NCBI RefSeq assembly: GCF_000764305.2 | Contig: NW_025931366.1 | Coordinates: 25,070-89,069 of the forward strand | Direction of reading: 5' to 3' | From: Hyalella azteca | Lineage: Eukaryota; Arthropoda; Malacostraca; Amphipoda; Hyalellidae | DNA: 64,000 bases | Part shown: positions 34,436 through 45,170 of the stretch, piece after piece | How the letters are laid out: each line of letters begins with the position of its first letter | Numbering within the stretch: position 1 is the first letter of the stretch | Notes under the pieces: generated by a model | The model's input: only the letters and a program-made list of their open reading frames with translations | Told to the model about the DNA's origin: nothing | Databases searched by the model: none | Position numbers and translations under genes: made by a program

Positions 34436-35012
34436 AAATATAGAATAGAATAGAAGTGTCGGCGTTGGAGAAATAGGCCTATGGCCTGTTGCCGATTCTT
34501 GAACTTTTCGTGACTTGATTCACAAGGGATCCGGCCTTTGGAACCCGATCTTTCCATAGCTGACGATTGATTGAGATAGCTGCTGGACTTATTGCCTGGT
34601 CCGTAATTTGCTAGGCATTTTAAGACTGAAAATATGCTCCTGCATAGCTTCGTCTAGTCTGTTTTTGAAGATGTTCATACTCGGAGCTTCAACGATGCTA
34701 TCAGGGAGGCTGTTCCACATGTCGGTGACTCGAAGCGAGAAGAAATGTTGTCGCATGGATGTGTTCCAACGCTATTTTTTTAGTTTATAGCCGTGGCCCC
34801 TGGTGTTGGTTCTTGTTTCAAATTCTAGTAATCCTTCTGGGACCTTGTATAAGCCATTAGTATACTTGTATACTTCAATGAGGTCCCCATGCAGACGTCG
34901 ATAATGGAGGCTTGGAAGCTTCACAATCTTTAATCTTTCCTCATAGGACTTGCCTTTCAAGCCCGGAACTATCCTTGTTGCACGTCTTTGAACACTGTCT
35001 ACTAAATTTTTG
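34436..35012 (-). mobile_element. 5'-truncated non-LTR retrotransposon (CR1/jockey-like)
   Basis: Minus-strand reading gives the C-terminal end of a reverse transcriptase polyprotein: VQRRATRIVPGLKGKSYEER, LPSLHYRRLHGDLIEVYKYT, NGLYKVPEGLLEF, then after a frame break at an A7 run RWNTSMRQHFFSLRVTDMWN and SLPDSIVEAPSMNIFKNRLD. A short 3' UTR ends in a (TTCTA)n tail at about 34436-34460. 5' truncation at about 35012 and the short tandem tail are typical of LINE insertion. Confidence 0.88.
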
Positions 35013-35774
35013 TCCTTTTCAAATTTTGGTGATCACACCGTTTATTTTTGTGAAATATAGTTTATTTTTGTGTAGGTCCACCTTTAGCAGCAATTTCAGT
35101 TTTAATTCTCCGAGATATTGATTGTGAATTGCATACCTTAGATTAACAAATTGATGAAAAAACCTGTTTTCCTTTCTAGAATCCTCCCTTCTTAATTAAA
35201 ATATTGCGGTCGGATGTCAGAATTAAACATTGTTACAAAAACATCATATTCATTATGATCAAAGGTCATCGTTTTTTTTTTTTTTTACAAATTTGAGCGT
35301 TATTTCAAATTTAAACTTAGGCCCCCGTTTCAAAATAAAATATATCTATTTAATGAGACGCTACAGTCATAAATTGTTGGTTTGAGTACAGAGTTTTTAC
35401 TAAATTATCTAATTTAATGCACAACGAAGAGATCGAGTCGTACGTAAGTTGTAAAAGTCCTTCATTGAAAGAAATCAACAAATAATAGGGACTAAATTGT
35501 AGCGAGCTGGATCAACCCGAGGTGATTTAGGTTATGCTTATGAAATATTAGTTCTTCTGTCTTTCATAGAGGGTTAAACTTCGTTACACACTATTTACTA
35601 ATTTTTAACCATATTTATTCCAAAATTTATGGTACTAGTTGAATTTAAAAAGAGCTTTAAAATACTAGGATAAAAATCCATCACCAAAGTGCTAATGCTA
35701 ACTAACTTGGTGCTGAGTCACTGAAAAACACCGCATGTGTACAGACGTTTATGCACTCGCATATCACAAACGAT

Positions 35775-35919
35775 ATTCATCATCAACTCATCACATTCAT
35801 CATCAACTCATCACATTCATCATCAACTCATCACATTCATCATCAACTCATCACATTCATCATCAACTCATCACATTCATCATCAATTCATCACATTCAT
35901 CATCAACTCATCATTGCAG
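35775..35919 (+). repeat. 20 bp array leading into an acceptor
   Basis: Seven copies of CATTCATCATCAACTCATCA, nearly perfect, the last running into TTGCAG at 35914-35919. The array forms the pyrimidine-rich tract of the acceptor of the orphan receptor exon. It stays open in all three frames, so long His/Ile/Ser-rich frames across it are artefacts. Confidence 0.93.
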
Positions 35920-36074
35920 TGTTCGCGCTCGTGAACTTGGTGCTTAGCCTGTACATCACAACTGAAAGAATAGCACACGGTTTGTACATCCGCCCCATGG
36001 AGCCGCTCATTACCTTCAGCACACTCGGTGTGTTCATGTTCATCTGCAACTCAACTCGTTACTTCAACGCTCAG
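35920..36074 (+). CDS. Orphan gustatory receptor exon 2
   Basis: 155 nt, the same length as exon 2 of the two intact receptors downstream. With a preceding G it reads VFALVNLVLSLYITTERIAH, GLYIRPMEPLITFSTLGVFM and FICNSTRYFNAQ, matching the segments VNVLMLMLITLYTTTES.. and ..VCNTVHNFNKQ of the 44 kb gene (transmembrane helices 5-6). The exon is intact with AG and GT at its ends. However, no exon 1 was found upstream and no exons 3-5 before 37100, so it is probably a remnant, or an exon of a gene whose other parts are misplaced. Confidence 0.75.
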
Positions 36075-36305
36075 GTTATTCTTAAACTTCAACGTAATCT
36101 GGTTGTTATCCTCAACTTCAACGGTAATCTAGTGTTAATCCTCAACTTTAACGGTAATCTGGTGTTAATCCTCAACTTTAACGGTAATCTGGTGTTAATC
36201 CTCAACTTTAACGGTAATCTGGTGTTAATCCTCAACTTCAACGTTAATCTGGTGTTAATCCTTAACTTCAACGTTAATCTGGTGTTAATCTTTAACATTG
36301 ACGGT
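36061..36305 (+). repeat. 30 bp array at the donor edge of the orphan exon
   Basis: Exon end CTTCAACGCTCAG/GTTATTC is followed by about seven units of CTTCAACGGTAATCTGGTGT TAATCCTCAA. Each unit carries the exon-like CTTCAACG followed by GTAATC, i.e. a repeated exon tail with a GT. Confidence 0.9.
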
Positions 36306-37130
36306 AAATTATCTTAATCTTTAGCATCATCGGTACTATTGTACCTACTGGTGTGAAATTTTAACGCTTCTCGATTTTGATGCTGAACATGCTTCCCTTG
36401 TGACAGTTACAGGTGAATTGACCATTACGGGAACAACTAAACCCAAATGCCTGAACTGAAATCATCACAACCAATGAGCATGAGTGAAATTTACACATTT
36501 CTCAACTTTGGCGCTGACCATACCTCATTTCTGGCTTATCAGTTAATTAAACAATTCAGAAAAGACTAATTTCACTTGTATGAAATTATTACAGCCACAG
36601 TTTACAGTTTGTGGAGACTCGGGATTGCTGAAATAGTAGCAGTTGTTAGTTTATTAATCGATTCAAAAACGACAAAACGCACACATGCTCGGGAGTGCTA
36701 AAATGACGGAGCCCGTGTAGAAGTACCATATTTGTAATTTTTCATCTTATACATATTTCGTCGCTAACAGTTTCTGCCATTAGTACGAGACCACATCTAA
36801 GTTAGTTCATCGCACAAATTTTGCACTAGTAGAACCCTTATGAATACATTTTTGACGAGAATCTGGCAACAAGGAATAAATATAGGAATAGCTGAACTGA
36901 AACCAATAGTATTTTTGAGCTTCAAACAAAGAGTTGGCGTTATGCCTAAACGGAACGCGTAATCTTATTTCAATGGAATGGACTTATTCGATCCTTTCAC
37001 TCTGAGCTCAGTCATTCGAGGTTTCTTATTTTTCCGAGGGAAAAATTAAATAAAGTCTTTTTAGTACCGCGAATCTAACCCACACATTTACACTGGGCGC
37101 TTCCTTAAACTAAACTTTGCTTCTTACCTT
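36306..37130. other. No gene seen
   Basis: Spacer between the orphan exon and the receptor pseudogene. I looked for counterparts of receptor exons 3-5 and found none. Confidence 0.4.
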
Positions 37131-37179
37131 GAAGATTGCTTTCCTTAGGAAAATTTTTAAATTTAGTGAACAGCTTTAC

Positions 37180-37850
37180 ATTCCAGACGCTTGTTATTCA
37201 CCATCCCATACTTGCACGCGACGCTCACTTAATTATTATTATAAGTGTTCTATATTTCCTGGCCGATGTACAGCACGATATCATTAACATGTTACAAGAA
37301 AAATGGGAGAGCATGTGGAAGTTCCAAGATAAATCAGAAAGCTTTACGAGGATATCGGAAGAGTTTGACGAATTCAGCAAATTTTAATGTCCACGAACTG
37401 TAAATACGCTCTGACCAAAGTTGCAAGCATGATAGAAAAGTCTTCAACCGCCACGGTTGAAGACTTCTGTGAAAAATACAAGTTAACCAAGACTTTCGAA
37501 TTGCTGGGAAGTTGATGTGCATCGACGAATCGGCGGTGGAATTGTTTGCTTTCAGGGGCAGTTCATGGCTCTGCAAGCAGGGGGGGATATTATGGGGACA
37601 GTTCATGGCTCTGCAAGCAGGTATGATAGGGGAAAGTTCATGGCTCTGCAAGCAGGTATGATAGGGGGTAGTTCATGGCTCTGCAAGCAGGTATGATAAG
37701 GACAGTTCATGGCTCTGCAAGCAGGTATGATAGGGACAGTTCATGGCTCTGCAAGCAGGTATGATAGGGGCAGTTCATGGCTCTGCAAGCAGGTATGGTA
37801 GGGGCAGTTCATGGCTCTGCAAGCAGGTATGATAGGGACAGTTCATGGCG
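37180..37850 (+). pseudogene. Gustatory receptor pseudogene (exon 1 remnant)
   Basis: Closely related at DNA level to the 3' part of exon 1 of the 44 kb receptor: ADVQHDIINMLQEKWESMWK FQDK matches ADVQHDIINMLQEKCESLWK FQDN. It is broken by an insertion of ATT repeats with a stop just before that block, a stop after EFSKF at 37385, and a further frame shift before FMALQA. The end of the exon (CTCTGCAAGCAG/GTATGA) is repeated eight times. Confidence 0.85.
37555..37850 (+). repeat. 34 bp array of a receptor exon 1 donor edge, eight copies
   Basis: The unit is GTTCATGGCTCTGCAAGCAG followed by GTATGATAGGGGCA. Full copies start at about 37561, 37601, 37636, 37671, 37705, 37739, 37773 and 37807, plus a partial one at 37840. 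Seven keep CAG/GTATG; the first has CAG/GGGGGG. In the intact homologue the same position reads CTACAAGCAG/GTATGA. Confidence 0.93.
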
Positions 37851-38542
37851 TTTAGTTAACAAAATGCACGTATTAGTAGAGAAGACGGCACAAATTCCAT
37901 CAATTAACATGTTGATAAGCCATTATAATTTCAACATAAAACTAAACGGAGTAGAAAATGTGTAGTTAATGAAAACTTGGAACGCTAAATAATAGTAGTA
38001 TCTCAAACCGATCATTTATTTGTTTCTCGATACTTTGAAATGTTTAGAAGTTTATTTTGCGCATAAAGCAACAATTTAAGGAATTAAGCAATTTCATCAG
38101 ATATGTACTGCTGTCTTTCCTGGTCATAAATAATGACCTTATCGTGAACGATCTAACCTTGGCATCGGAATATTATACAAATTCCATGCATTGTTCATAG
38201 GGTTTCGGAGAAAACATTAGAGCAGTCGGCAGCAGTCGCTACCAAGCAGTTCTAGGCTGGGTGGAGAGACACATCAGTAAGGTCAATATTGTTTGCCAAT
38301 AATGCTACTTCAGTTATTTTATCGTCTGAAGAGAACAGTAGCGCCCTGTTAGCCAAGCTGAACGGAGTAATGCAGAAACTGTCATTACATTTTTTGTCAC
38401 GACTTTTAACATTGTGATACTTCCTCGATACTTTTTCTATAATGAATCACGCACTACCTGAACTACTGGCATAACTTTCATTGAGATAAATTTTGAAACG
38501 TTCATCAATTTACTTCTTTCCGCTAGTATTTACAATTTCAAA

Positions 38543-39440
38543 ATGTCTAGAAGAGACACTGTAATAGACCGTTATATTTCACTGGCGCGGATAGTGGGGC
38601 AGTTCCGTTCGATTGGGGGATTGAAATCGGGATATTTCGCAATTTCTCGTTTTTGGACCGTATTTTCAATATTCAATTGGATCGTTACCTTCTTTTCGCT
38701 TGCGATTTATACACATTACCACCTTAATTTGGATGTAACAACCGAACGGCAAGGACTGTTCTTTTTTCTCTGCTACTATGGTCTTTTAGTTAAGGTGGTG
38801 TCGTTATTTTCATTCAATAAAATGGAACGTATACGCAGAACTATTTTCGCCGTCAGTAAGTCACTTCAAACACATAAAAAGTCGCACAAGTCCATAGTTA
38901 ACAACTTCCTCATGCTTATTTTCCCTGTCACTATCATCTACGACATTCTTGATTCAACTTTCAACGACGTATTTGACTTTTCCTACAATACCGTGATCGG
39001 GTTAGCGAGAATCACGATGGATGTAACCATGTTCACAGTTCCGTACCTGCACGTCGCTCTCACCTACCGAATTCTCTACCTGCTAGCGGATGCTCAGTGT
39101 GATATCGTGCGCATTTTACAAGAAAGATTGAATGGCCTTGGTGGCTTTCAATACAATATATACAATGATCCAACTGACATAGTTATATCTGATAAAACAA
39201 GGAGTATACATCACTTACGTAAGTCATGCACTCTCTGCTGCCTCAAAGTGAACTGCGTCGAAGAAATCTCGAAACGAACGACGTCGTCTAAGTCGCATTC
39301 TAATTTCATCCACGATTCAGAAGAGTCAGTGCGGATCATCAACATGGAATTGAGAGCAGCGGAAAAACTTTTGGTTAATGTTGATGAAGCCGCTGTGGAT
39401 TTCTTCTCGTCATCGGCTCATGTGATCACCTTGCTGACAG
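38543..39440 (+). CDS. Gustatory receptor 1, exon 1
   Basis: 299 codons plus one base, encoding helices 1-4 and most of the long intracellular loop. The open frame continues to a stop at 39475, but homology with the neighbouring receptor stops at ..VITLLT and the phase needed for exon 2 (V) requires a break after ACAG at 39440. The next bases are GCGAGT, a strong-context GC donor. Confidence 0.85.
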
Positions 39441-42285
39441 GCGAGTGTCTAATTTATATCAAATGTGATCGCTAAATTCCGTTTAATTTGCTGGGAACAA
39501 GAAAGCTTTTACTATTATCCATGGTAAATTATGGAAACGTTTATCATTTGAATTGAATTTTGGAAAGTCAGAATCATAGTAAACACAAACGGTTGTATCC
39601 TGTCATCGCTAACCAACGAATTCAATGGATCATTTTTTAATTAATAAAATTTAACGGAAATAACAGCATGATTTTTTGGTTAAGCATGTTTCTACCTAGA
39701 TGCAACTGCAATAAATACCTTTCAATATAAAATTTCGATCCATTTCATAGAAGAATGAAAATAGACTAAATAAACTAAAAAATGACAGTACTAATTTCTC
39801 GTTCAGCAGGAGAGTAAACAAAATTCATTCTATTTCAACAAAAGGTGCTGATTTTTCTTGCAGTTTACGCCATTATTTTACTGATTTACTGCCTCTACAT
39901 GATCGCCGAGTTCATCATCACGGCTTCCACTCCGATAGCAATCCATGTATGGACAGCCCTTACAGTCTTGGCCATCTTCGTCGTTATTTGCAACGCGACA
40001 CACAACTTTAACACGCAGGTACATTAGTAGTACATTGTACTACTAACTCCTTCGTTTACATTTAAGAGTTAATTCGTTGCGTTTTGCAGAATGTTTTGAA
40101 AAGTTATAAACGATGAAGAAGCTTCACCATCATCGGAATAATCCTTGGAGATTGTTTTTTTTTTAACATAGTAGATCTAATTTGAGCTTAAAATCCTCAA
40201 CTGAGAATCTCATGGAACACTTGTCACATGTAACGTTCAATTCATTTCACGACATAATACATTGTTTACCTTGAACAATAGGTATACTACGCTTTCGCGA
40301 GCACTCAATAATAACCATCAATAACCCAAATGAATGCCAAGAGATTCTTTTTGGTAAGAATAAAGACGAAATTGCATCTTAAGTTCGATTTTAATGTTAA
40401 TGATTAATTAATTTGCGTTCATTGAACATCTCAAATATGCGCATGCTTTATGTTATAATAAAACATATTTTCATATCGTACTACTGCCTTTTCTTTATCT
40501 AGACTAAATTTTTTCATCGGCATTTGGGATGACAATTCCCTTGTCACTGTATGACATTCCATCATAATTGGAATTTCCTAAAGTAGAATTTAGCGTATGG
40601 AACCATAAGCATCATACAGATGGAATACTAAAACTATGGATGAAAAATACTAAAAATGAAAAAAATATACTATGGATAAATAAATAAAATAAATAAAAAA
40701 AAATACTATGGATGGCTGAAAAATACTAATCTCCAAAACAAATAAATTAATCAAATACTAATGCTCTATTTCCATGATATGGTATGGCTATTTTCTTCAG
40801 ACTGCCAGAAGATATCAAAGTCTGCATTAACATCGTATTTGCATGAAATGCATTCGATTGATATAATGAAATTTCATACAAATTCTATTATGATTGAAAT
40901 TAAATTTCATTCTATTGATTTTGCCATTGAGTTGTGTTGGCTCATTAGATATGTATCAAATAGCATCGCCATTAATACAAAAGTCTTCTACATTTTTAGC
41001 ATCTACTTTATTTAGGAGTTAATTATACTTATGTGATTGCATATAAAAGAAAAACTGGCAGCAGTTCCATGGCTATTTCAAACTATCGTCAGTCGTGAAA
41101 AGATCCGGTCAAATGACACGATTTTAGATCTTCTATGAACAAGGCACGAAAAGGAAAAGAATCGGCGACAGGCCACATCAGGCCTACACTGCAGCGCCTA
41201 GATCACTAATGTTATGTTATGGCTGCGCAAAAGTTTCTAAGAAGGTAAGCACGGATTTTGTTGAGTAGGTAAACTCGAAGTTGATATATCAACAATCACT
41301 TAAATACGAGAAATAGATAATAGTATTCTTATTTTTTCAGAGGTCCAAATGCGAAATAAATTTCAAACACCTCATGGCAAACTGTGAGGACCTGCATGAT
41401 CAAACACCAGTAAGTGTATTCACCGATAGTGAAAAATCTGATCAGAATTAGCAAAAACTCTGATTTGAATGATAGAAATGCCTGCAGGCGTCACATAGCA
41501 GCTTAACGTTGATTGGCTTTGGTATTTTAGTCGATTCGTAAATAATGCAGTGAAACTAAATGAGGTGTTGGTCTTTGTATCTAACCAAAATTTACCAATT
41601 GTTGATTTTTTCACGGGTAATTACAAATTCGCAAGTAGTTTCTCCTTGTTAAAGCTGGTTGGAATTAAAAATATCTGATATCATTTATATAGATTACACG
41701 TTATTCAGATTATATCCGGATTGATTCACTAAACAACTTGAAGCCATTCTAAATCTCAAATTATCATACTAAATTATAGTTAATTCTTAGGCCGTGCGTA
41801 TACGAGAGGCCGTGGGTCGTCCTGTGATCTTCGATTTGTTGGGGTTTGGGGTACTGGATCGAGCCTTCTTGTTGGGGGTGAGCTAAATATTTTTTGCAAC
41901 ATAAAACTAACTTAAAACGGAGGATTGAATGCTAAGTTCAGCACTCGCGTTGTTAGGCATTTGACTAATATATTTTTAACATAATTTTCAGAAACAGTGC
42001 AAGTAAAAACTCTTTAATAAACGATGCAGTTACATCGTAGTTACATAATATCAAGCACAGTATTCATTTACAATTTTGTATTTATTTTATACTATAATGC
42101 TATTAGGTATGCTTTGTTCACACTTACTGCTGTATACATGTACCTTATTAATATTAATATATTCGAATGCATGTATCATTTTGCAGGTGGTGAGCGGAGT
42201 GTCGACATATCTGGTCATCGCACTCCAGTTCCGCACGTCAGGAAGCGCTATTCTAAACGCGGACGAGTGTTCGAACACAAACTAA
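38543..42285 (+). CDS. Gustatory receptor 1 (five exons, intact)
   Basis: Seven-transmembrane insect chemoreceptor, expected to be a ligand-gated cation channel in taste neurons. Exons: 38543-39440, 39864-40018, 41341-41409, 41791-41877, 42187-42285, all in frame, 435 residues. Start ATG in context AAAATGT. Hydrophobic segments are visible at FWTVFSIFNWIVTFFSLAIY, GLFFFLCYYGLLVKVVSLF, NNFLMLIFPVTIIYDIL, MFTVPYLHVALTYRILYLLA, AIILLIYCLYMIAEFII, TALTVLAIFVVICNA and the last helix. The C-terminus carries FDLLGFGVLDRAFLLG and TYLVIALQF, which fits the GR signature TYhhhhhQF. Intron 1 has a GC donor (ACAG/GCGAGT). The ligand is unknown. A MITE lies 22 bp after the stop. Confidence 0.88.
39864..40018 (+). 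CDS. Gustatory receptor 1, exon 2
   Basis: 155 nt encoding YAIILLIYCLYMIAEFIITA through VVICNATHNFNTQ. Acceptor TTTTCTTGCAG, donor GTACAT. Aligns without gaps to exon 2 of the 44 kb receptor and to the orphan exon at 35920. Confidence 0.85.
41155..41220 (+). mobile_element. LINE/SINE 3' tail relic in receptor intron 2
   Basis: CACGAAAAGGAAAAGAATCG GCGACAGGCC followed by AGGCCTACACTGCAGC and an ATGTT-rich end resembles the LINE/SINE 3' ends at 34436-34540 and 6351-6400. Sequence 5' of it is not recognisable. Confidence 0.55.
41341..41409 (+). CDS. Gustatory receptor 1, exon 3
   Basis: 23 codons, phase 0-0: RSKCEINFKHLMANCEDLHD QTP. Counterpart in the second receptor: RFECERKLRRLMADSEDLHL LPS. 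Acceptor TTTTTTCAG, donor GTAAGT. Too short to be seen as a reading frame on its own; supported by homology and exact length match. Confidence 0.82.
41791..41877 (+). CDS. Gustatory receptor 1, exon 4
   Basis: 29 codons, phase 0-0: AVRIREAVGRPVIFDLLGFG VLDRAFLLG. This is the conserved pre-TM7 segment of GRs. Acceptor ATTCTTAG, donor GTGAGC. Confidence 0.88.
42187..42285 (+). CDS. Gustatory receptor 1, exon 5 (TM7, C-terminus)
   Basis: VVSGVSTYLVIALQFRTSGS then AILNADECSNTN and stop TAA. Contains the TYhhhhhQF hallmark. Acceptor TTTGCAG. Confidence 0.9.
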   Translation: MVSGVSTYLVIALQFRTSGSAILNADECSNTN

Positions 42286-42306
42286 TTAATCAGCGTGATC
42301 GAGGGC

Positions 42307-42455
42307 CAGGGGCCATACTTTCAAAACTCGCTAAGTGAACGTAAAAATTTACGCTCTAAATTCTTGTCTAAGATTGGTGGATTTTGCTTCAAAGGCCGTC
42401 AATGATTGGCTAATGAACTTACGATCTCTTAACTTTTTTTGAAAGTATAGGCCCA
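42307..42455. mobile_element. MITE with 10 bp flanking direct repeat, next to receptor 1 stop
   Basis: Starts CAGGGGCCATACTTTCAAAA and ends TTTGAAAGTATAGGCCCA. It is flanked by GATCGAGGGC on both sides (42297-42306 and 42456-42465). Same family as 11571-11718 in inverse orientation. Non-coding. It lies in the presumed 3' UTR of receptor 1. Confidence 0.85.
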
Positions 42456-42469
42456 GATCGAGGGCACAT

Positions 42470-43805
42470 GCTGCTAATCATGTCATTCAAATTATTTATA
42501 GAAATCTCGGTAAACCTTGAAAGTCCTTGATCAATGAAGTAGTGAGCGAGCAACATTTATTTAATGAAAAATCTACACAAAATTTTTCAATGGGTATATA
42601 AGGGTAACTGGTGTGCCCGACCCCAATTAGCAGAATTTACCAATTGGTTTTAGTAATTGCATTGTTCTGCTGAACATCTATGAGCAAATTCTTAATGACG
42701 GTTGGATTCCGATCTTTTTGATGGCAACATTGCAACTGGGAATAATTTACGAATGCATTTATTGTTTGTTCCAAAAAATGTATCAAAAGGGAATTAACAG
42801 AGAATTTGGATTATGCATGATTTTTCCGCCTATGTATGATTTTTCCGTCTGTTTATGTTTGAGCTAATATGAAAAGCAGTAAGAAGTAATGCCACATAAT
42901 AATTGATTGAAAATTTTACAATGTTTTCCACATTCTTGCGTTAACTTTGATTATCATGAATCGACTGAATTTACTTCATTATACAGTGCATAGACACTTA
43001 TTTTCCAGAGATCGTTTGACTAAATTAAGATTTCATCAATTTTTTACGATAAATTAGACGTTAACATACTGCTAAAATTACATAATTTCATCTGAAATTT
43101 ATAGACTGGGCATATTTGTCAACGGTTTTATTATGACCGAAGTCGCGATCCTGTTTATGTGTGCAGTGCTCTTATATTAAATTATTTCGCTTCAAAGTCG
43201 ATTAGATTTATTGAGCTCGCTCTCGCAATTATTTGGCAGCAACCAATGAAATATTTGCGGTAGCAGCCTTGGATCTTGCCATTTACATTTTTTATAGAAT
43301 CGTTCAACATGAGCAGCACTAAATCACCATTAAGTTTAATAGCCATCCATTTAAACTAGTGGGCTGTCATTCAGTACAATTTGAACTACGATCAGCTTTT
43401 CACAAATTTCACCAGTTGATGAATAGTACCATCGTAATATAAATGAAATTCGGTTAACAATTGTTTCAGTAAAGTTATATCAAACCACAAAAAATTGGCT
43501 CGGAGTCAAGAAATACGATTGTTACATATTAATAATTGATCAATAATCCCATATTTACCAAATACCTCACTTTTCTCTAGCTTTTCGCATGTGATTTCAG
43601 TCAGTTTCAGGCCGTGCATAAATTGCGTGCAAATATGCCATGGCACATTGTTTTGGATGATTTTCTATAGAGCGATTGTGTTTACGCGGCGCACGACATG
43701 TTTGTCTGAACTGAATGTCAATGCAACAGCAGATCAATATGACATCACCTCATCATCATAATCGTGCATCACAAATGTATTCTATTTTTCAAAGTACTAA
43801 AAATG
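42470..43805. other. Spacer between receptor genes, no gene seen
   Basis: AT-rich sequence without repeats that stand out. It presumably holds the 3' end of receptor 1 transcripts and upstream sequence of receptor 2. Confidence 0.35.
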
Positions 43806-43808
43806 TAC

Positions 43809-43916
43809 CTCAATTCTCTGGAGTAGAGCGGCGTTGATACCCGTGCAGTTCAGATGGTTGTTGAATCGAGTTCGTTGAGCATCCACCACTGACGGTTTCT
43901 CAAGCTGCCGACACTC
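43809..43916 (-). CDS. Unassigned single coding exon
   Basis: 108 nt on the minus strand between a fair acceptor (GTCAAG) and donor (GAG/GTACAT). One frame is open over all 36 codons while the other two are closed. It reads ECRQLEKPSVVDAQRTRFNN then HLNCTGINAALLQRIE. The GC content is higher than the surroundings. I do not recognise the family, and no neighbouring exon on the minus strand was found. It may be an exon of a gene whose introns span the receptor cluster, or a misplaced or retained fragment. Confidence 0.5.
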
Positions 43917-44239
43917 CTTGACAAAATAAAAAATAGATTGTTATTATTATGTTCAGTTAATTTAACGGAAAATATATTTTAGCTATCCATAAAAGAGTGA
44001 GTTGCAAGAAAAACATGATGGGGAGAACAACAAATTCGACCTTACAACAACCCGCATGGATGTACTTGACATTAGACTGAAGTGTTAATTCGTGAGTACT
44101 GAACATTGCTTATTGTTTTATTTTTTATCATCCTTGAAATTTATTAAAGGTTGGTAAGCGGATGAACATTCCAGATACTTTTTCTCCTGCGCTGTTAAAC
44201 CGAACTACAACGCTTAATGTTCTTACTAAGCTCACAGCC

Positions 44240-45170
44240 ATGGCTGCCAATCTTAGGAGGCGTTTAGATCAGATACACGTGACAAGACTACAAATAATCG
44301 ACCTGCTAATTTCCTACAGCCGTTTGGTTGGCCAATTCATTTATTCAGGAAGAGTAAGTACGGGGAGCTTCGAGTTATCTACTTCTTGGAGCATCGTTTC
44401 TATGCTGTACTGTATCATCGATATCTCATCACTCGTAATTACTTCTCGCGAACTAATTCGCATTCACACTTCAGTAAATTTGTTTAGAGTGTTATATCTA
44501 TACATCTTTATGTTATTACTCAAATTCGTGTCACGGTTCAACTCAAAAAATATCAAACGTGTGTTCAGGAAACTAAATACGTTTGAAAAAAATCTGGCGG
44601 TGACAAAGAAATCCCATAACAGATCGTTAATAAATAACATCTTACTGCTCATTTTCCCACTAACGATCCTCTATGACTCGATAGAAACTGGACGAGCGCA
44701 CTTTTTTGACTCTGTGGACAGCACTGTGATGGGACTCGCCCTGATTACTTACAACTTGTCAGTCTTCACAATTCCATACTTGCATACGGCGATTACTTAT
44801 AATGTTCTTTATCTTCTGGCCGATGTCCAACACGATATCATTAACATGTTACAAGAAAAATGCGAGAGCTTGTGGAAATTCCAAGATAATACTAGGAGAC
44901 TCGGGTGGGTACCGGAAAAATCTAATGAATTCAGCACGACCTTACTTACGAACATAAACTTTAAACACGCCTTCACCGGGAACGATCGTGCAGTCAATAA
45001 GTCTTCAATCTTGACTCAATTTTCTCTGTACTCAAACTTCAGTTTGGGCAATACCGAAAGAAAACAAATCAGCCAAGAATTGCAGTTCGCTGAGAATCTG
45101 TTGTTGGAGATCGACACATCAGCGATTCATTTTTTTACTTCCAGGGCGTACTTTACGGTACTACAAGCAG
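44240..45170 (+). CDS. Gustatory receptor 2, exon 1
   Basis: MAANLRRRLDQIHVTRLQII through SRAYFTVLQA. It encodes helices 1-4 and the long third-loop region. Donor CAAGCAG/GTATGA, the same boundary that is multiplied eightfold in the pseudogene at 37.6 kb but single here. Confidence 0.87.

Noticed and set aside
35737..36317. Long frame rich in His, Ile and Ser running into the receptor exon
   Set aside because: It is the 20 bp array read as protein joined to true exon 2; all three frames stay open through the array.
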